Source: Leisingera aquimarina DSM 24565
GTDB lineage: Bacteria; Pseudomonadota; Alphaproteobacteria; Rhodobacterales; Rhodobacteraceae
Assembly: GCF_000473165.1 (NCBI RefSeq)
Contig: NZ_KI421504.1
Location: 3,014,094-3,078,093, forward strand
Direction of reading: 5' to 3'
Length of the DNA stretch: 64,000 nucleotides
The notes beneath the pieces were generated by a model. That model did not search any database. It was not told where the DNA came from and saw only the letters and a program-made list of their open reading frames with translations. The position numbers and the translations under genes were made by a program. Positions 61,129-64,000 of the stretch are shown here, in pieces; within the stretch, counting starts at the first letter, position 1; each line of letters begins with the position of its first letter.

Positions 61129-62173
61129 CGTAGCCGGTCATCTCAAGGTAGCCTTTGCCGCTATGGCTGCCCGTGACGGTCACCGGCCCCTCCCAGTAAG
61201 AAAATGAGGTTCCCATCCAGCTTTGCGGGTTAAGTGCCTGAACCTCAACGGAAACGCCTTTGTCTGGCAGGGTTGCTTTCCAGCTGGTCGGGATCTTTCG
61301 TCCTTGCACATCACTTTCAGCGCCCGCTTCTGCGCGGAAGGCGCCCGGGGGCAGTGGTTCTGCCACGCCTTCCGCCGTAATCCAGGTGCCCGACGTGAAA
61401 TCACCGCTGTCGCCACGCAGCACGAACCCCATCAGCTTTTCACCGCTGTCAAAGCTGAGCGAGAACCAGTCCCAGCCGCTTTGATCCTCCGCCAATGGCT
61501 GACTTGACCATTCGCGGTCCAGCCAGCCATGACCTGTGACGTCAACCGGACCGCCAGGCAGATCAAGCGTTCCGGAAACCTGATAAAACGGTTGAGAGTA
61601 ATAATAGCTCGCCTGCCCGCTGTCGGATTTCACAGAATACCCTTCCTCTCCATGCAGCACCAGCGGACCTTCAGCGGTGAGCCGCAAGTCATAGGAAAAC
61701 TCTTGACCAGAGGCCGCTATCTCCATCTTTTCAAGTGCCTCTCCCGTGGAGCGCATCTGCCAATCCCCGATCCAGGCGTCGAAAGGATCAGCCGACACCC
61801 CAGCCTGACCTACACCTCCGCGGGCAATGCGTTCGGCGAACAGGTGCTGGTCCGGTGCCGTTACTGCGGCATGGGCCATCCAGATTTGCGGGCTTTGCCA
61901 GCCCTCGGCCTCTCCCGGCGCCAGAGCGGAGCGGAACAACGTCCACTGGATGCCGTAATCTCTGCCGCTGGCATCTGTCAGGTTGGCGGTTAAGTACCAC
62001 CACTCAATGCGAAAATCCGGATGGGCGCCGTGGTCCTGAGGAAAAGACAGCTTGCGGCCGAGCTCTGGCACCGCAAACCCTTCGGCCTCAGTACCCAGAC
62101 CGGCATAACCCTGCGGCAGGGCTGCGGTGGCCCAGCCTGCGAGGAGGAACGGGAATATGGATCTAACGTTCAT
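61124..62173 (-). CDS. AttH/CrtC-family lipocalin-like secreted protein
   Basis: 349 residues from the ATG that overlaps the permease stop by 11 bp and opens a signal peptide (about 1-19). The long frame reaching 62527 is antiparallel-frame shadow of the permease gene. Family landmarks: HPDFRIEWWYLTANLTDASGRDYG, GWLDREWSSQPL and GWDWFSLSFDSGEKLMGFVLR, shared with AttH of the Agrobacterium AttEFGH cluster and CrtC carotenoid hydratases. No carotenoid genes are here, and the FtsX-type permease partner favours the Att-type export/attachment system. Function of that system is not well established. Confidence 0.85.
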   Translation of the reverse strand: MNVRSIFPFLLAGWATAALPQGYAGLGTEAEGFAVPELGRKLSFPQDHGAHPDFRIEWWYLTANLTDASGRDYGIQWTLFRSALAPGEAEGWQSPQIWMAHAAVTAPDQHLFAERIARGGVGQAGVSADPFDAWIGDWQMRSTGEALEKMEIAASGQEFSYDLRLTAEGPLVLHGEEGYSVKSDSGQASYYYSQPFYQVSGTLDLPGGPVDVTGHGWLDREWSSQPLAEDQSGWDWFSLSFDSGEKLMGFVLRGDSGDFTSGTWITAEGVAEPLPPGAFRAEAGAESDVQGRKIPTSWKATLPDKGVSVEVQALNPQSWMGTSFSYWEGPVTVTGSHSGKGYLEMTGYD

Positions 62174-64000
62174 TGGCAAACACCTTGAGCAGTTCCGCAG
62201 GATCCAGGCGGCTGAGACGGCGGGCGGGCAGGGCAGCCGCCACCACCGCTGCCAGCAAGGCCAGCAGAATAAGCCGCAGCCAGTCCTCTGGAAACAGATG
62301 CATCGGCAGCTTCCAGCCAAACGCCTCAACATTGATGACGGCCAGCAGCGCCCAGGCCAAAACAAGCCCCAGCGGCAAGGCCAGAACCGCGGTGATCGCG
62401 GCCAGAAGAAGGCTGCGCAGGATTTCGGCACCGGCCAGCTGGCGGCGGCTGAGACCCATCGCCCAAACCGGGGCAAGCTGCGGCAAACGCTGGCTCCATA
62501 GGGTAAGAAGGCTGGTAAGCATGGCAAACCCGGCCACTCCCAGCGTCAGCAGATTCAGCGCGGAGGTTATGGTAAAGGTCCGCTCAAAGACGCCCAGAGA
62601 GCGGGCTTTGATGCCCACCTGGTCGACGATGTTTTCTCGTGGTATTTCAAACGCTTCACGAATGTAGGTTGCCAATTCTGGAACATCTTCTGCAGGCAGT
62701 CTCAGCCCGAACTGCCGGTTGGGAATATCCGGTGCGCGGGCTAGCAATGCGGCGAGAGAGGTGATCACTTGGCCATTCGGATTACCATAGTCGGAATAAA
62801 TCCCGGCAATTGTCAGCTCCCAATCCGGAGCCAATGCCAAAGTACGCCCGGGCTTAAGGTCATGACGGCGGGCAAATTGTTCATTGACCAGCAGGGCCTC
62901 TCCTGCGGCGACACGGTCCCAGACGTTCGGCAGCGCCTCCAGCAGCGGCCAATTCTGCCGGTAGGTCTCATCATCCGCAACGCCGTATATCCGCAGCGGT
63001 GCCCCCTTGTAGCGGATGTCACTGTGCCGGATCGGCAGCACGGTTATGCCGCGGTCTTCCAGCCATTGGGTTAGCCTCTCTCCCTGTTCATCGCTTGTCG
63101 TGGTCACATAAACTTCAGCCGGCAGGCGTTGATCCAGCCAACCGGTAAAGGTGAGCCTGAAACTGGAAACCATTGTTCCGACGCCAATATTCGTCGCCAA
63201 CGCCAGCAGCAGCGCCATCAGGGCAAGCGACATCCCCGGCAATTGCGCCCGGGTGTCGGCCCAAAGCCATTCGGCAAATGGACGTGTGCACAGCCGCGCC
63301 CCGATCCGCAGACCGGTGGAGATCAGCAGCGGCAGCATCAGTGCAGCCCCCAGCATAAGCCCGGACAGAAAGACAAAACCCGCAATAAGTCCTTGAAAAA
63401 TAAGGATTACCGTAAGGCCTGCAAGCAAACAAACGACACCTGCGATCGCCGCTGCCAGATGCGAATTGCTTGCCTGTTGTCCGCGGGCCTGGGTTGCAGG
63501 TGCAGCCAGCAAGGGCATCCGCCATAAAGCGTAAAGCGCCTGTGCCCCGGCCAGGAACGTGCCGCCGCAGGCCATTGCCAGCCCGGACAATACCCACTCA
63601 AGACGTAGGCTGAGGGCGCCATCCACCGAGGCGCCATAGAGGCCGGACAGCGTGGCCTGAACATCCGGCAGCAGTGCTGCAGCCACCAGATAACCGCCGG
63701 CCAGCCCCGCAATACCGGAAATCAGCGCAACAACCGCAAGTTCCGCTGCGAACAGGGCAACCAGAGCCCGCATCGGAACACCCAGACCGCGCAATGTCCG
63801 GATCATGCTGCGGCGCTGCTCCAGGCTGAGGCCGATGGTCCCTTGAACAATGAACAGCCCAACAGCAAAGGACAACAAACCAAAGGCTGTCAGGTTGAGG
63901 TGGAAACTGTCGGTAAGCCGCGCCGTATCTGCCGCAGCATTCCGGGCAGGAATGCGGGTCAGGCCAGGGGCAAGTTGCTCCAGCGGTGTCAGGCCGGGAA
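62163..64000 (-). CDS. FtsX-type ABC permease (AttFG-like), 3'-part; 5' end beyond window
   Basis: The frame is open across the right edge, so the N-terminus is missing; at least 612 codons are present. Two FtsX domains are visible: one around the first membrane block (FAVGLFIVQGTIGLSLEQRRSMIRTLRGLGVPM) and one at the C-terminus (MLTSLLTLWSQRLPQLAPVWAMGLSRRQLAGAEILR ... ARRLSRLDPAELLKVF). A large periplasmic MacB-type loop lies between. The ATPase partner is probably just outside. The TTG at 63878 is not a real start. Operon order permease then lipocalin matches AttFG-AttH. Confidence 0.88.
   Translation of the reverse strand, partial: PGLTPLEQLAPGLTRIPARNAAADTARLTDSFHLNLTAFGLLSFAVGLFIVQGTIGLSLEQRRSMIRTLRGLGVPMRALVALFAAELAVVALISGIAGLAGGYLVAAALLPDVQATLSGLYGASVDGALSLRLEWVLSGLAMACGGTFLAGAQALYALWRMPLLAAPATQARGQQASNSHLAAAIAGVVCLLAGLTVILIFQGLIAGFVFLSGLMLGAALMLPLLISTGLRIGARLCTRPFAEWLWADTRAQLPGMSLALMALLLALATNIGVGTMVSSFRLTFTGWLDQRLPAEVYVTTTSDEQGERLTQWLEDRGITVLPIRHSDIRYKGAPLRIYGVADDETYRQNWPLLEALPNVWDRVAAGEALLVNEQFARRHDLKPGRTLALAPDWELTIAGIYSDYGNPNGQVITSLAALLARAPDIPNRQFGLRLPAEDVPELATYIREAFEIPRENIVDQVGIKARSLGVFERTFTITSALNLLTLGVAGFAMLTSLLTLWSQRLPQLAPVWAMGLSRRQLAGAEILRSLLLAAITAVLALPLGLVLAWALLAVINVEAFGWKLPMHLFPEDWLRLILLALLAAVVAAALPARRLSRLDPAELLKVFANER

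Noticed and set aside
62174-62527. N-terminal extension of the AttH-like ORF to 62527
   Set aside because: It overlaps the permease gene in another frame and is Trp/Cys/Arg-rich nonsense. The ATG at 62173 opens a signal peptide.

Overview
The window is a high-GC chromosomal stretch from a marine alphaproteobacterium of the Rhodobacteraceae, most likely the Roseobacter group (Leisingera/Phaeobacter/Ruegeria-like). The assignment rests on gene content: pstSCAB-phoU-phoB with a phoR-type kinase, liv-type ABC operons, an IalB-family protein, a TAXI-TRAP fused permease, a non-pyrrolysine MttB homologue, rocF-ctlX-ocd, a class II DAHP synthase, and CtrA-type TTAA-N7-TTAA boxes. The species is inferred, not proven. 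Most of the window is dense core and accessory metabolism. No CRISPR array, prophage or complete insertion sequence was seen.

Layout. 0-0.7 kb is a scar: an IS3-family transposase end fused to an orphan ORF, then an intact tRNA-Arg(CCG) and a second tRNA-Arg(CCG) that has lost its 3' half. 0.9-6.8 kb is cell envelope: a Tat-exported DUF882 protein, an L,D-transpeptidase, lpxD with an acyl carrier protein and a ketoacyl-ACP synthase, and an IalB-family protein. 6.8-8.8 kb has a small-RNA candidate and a HerA-like ATPase. 8.9-14.5 kb is a branched-chain amino acid (liv) operon interrupted by a small secreted cysteine protein. 14.7-18.4 kb holds a PQQ-type sugar dehydrogenase, a GlxA-type regulator and class II DAHP synthase. 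18.5-22.8 kb holds a PAS protein divergent from yicC, with CtrA boxes between them, then gmk, a gamma-carbonic anhydrase and a membrane-free PhoR-type kinase. 23-29.2 kb is the phosphate (pst-pho) operon behind a three-repeat Pho box.

29.3-34 kb has a LysR regulator divergent from glutaryl-CoA dehydrogenase, an intergenic array of short palindromes, and an MttB-family methyltransferase. 34.2-35.5 kb is a pair of diverged tandem outer-membrane beta-barrel paralogues. 35.8-39.6 kb is cysS-cimA plus a squalene/phytoene-synthase-fold gene resembling the complex I assembly factor NDUFAF6. 39.7-44.3 kb holds an MFS transporter, an AlkA-type glycosylase, an esterase, a VOC protein, a pseudouridine synthase and an HNH nuclease. 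44.5-48 kb is an arginine catabolic operon (arginase, CtlX, ornithine cyclodeaminase) divergent from an Lrp/AsnC regulator. 48-51.2 kb has dsbB, a YqaA membrane protein, tRNA-Leu(CAA), and a class II aldolase-mtnA pair that fits the DHAP shunt for methylthioadenosine/5-deoxyadenosine salvage. 51.5-55.8 kb is a two-gene RND pump. 56.6-61.1 kb is a TAXI-TRAP transporter with a universal stress protein. 61.1-64 kb is an AttH-like lipocalin gene with a large FtsX-type permease that runs off the right edge.

Most genes form short, translationally coupled operons (ATGA or TGATG overlaps), often closed by GC-rich hairpins shared between convergent genes. The least expected items are the unannotated small RNA candidate near 6.9 kb, the truncated tRNA beside its same-anticodon partner, the orphan secreted gene inside the liv operon, the palindrome array near 31.8 kb, and the duplicated barrel genes with a 21-bp-phased direct repeat upstream.
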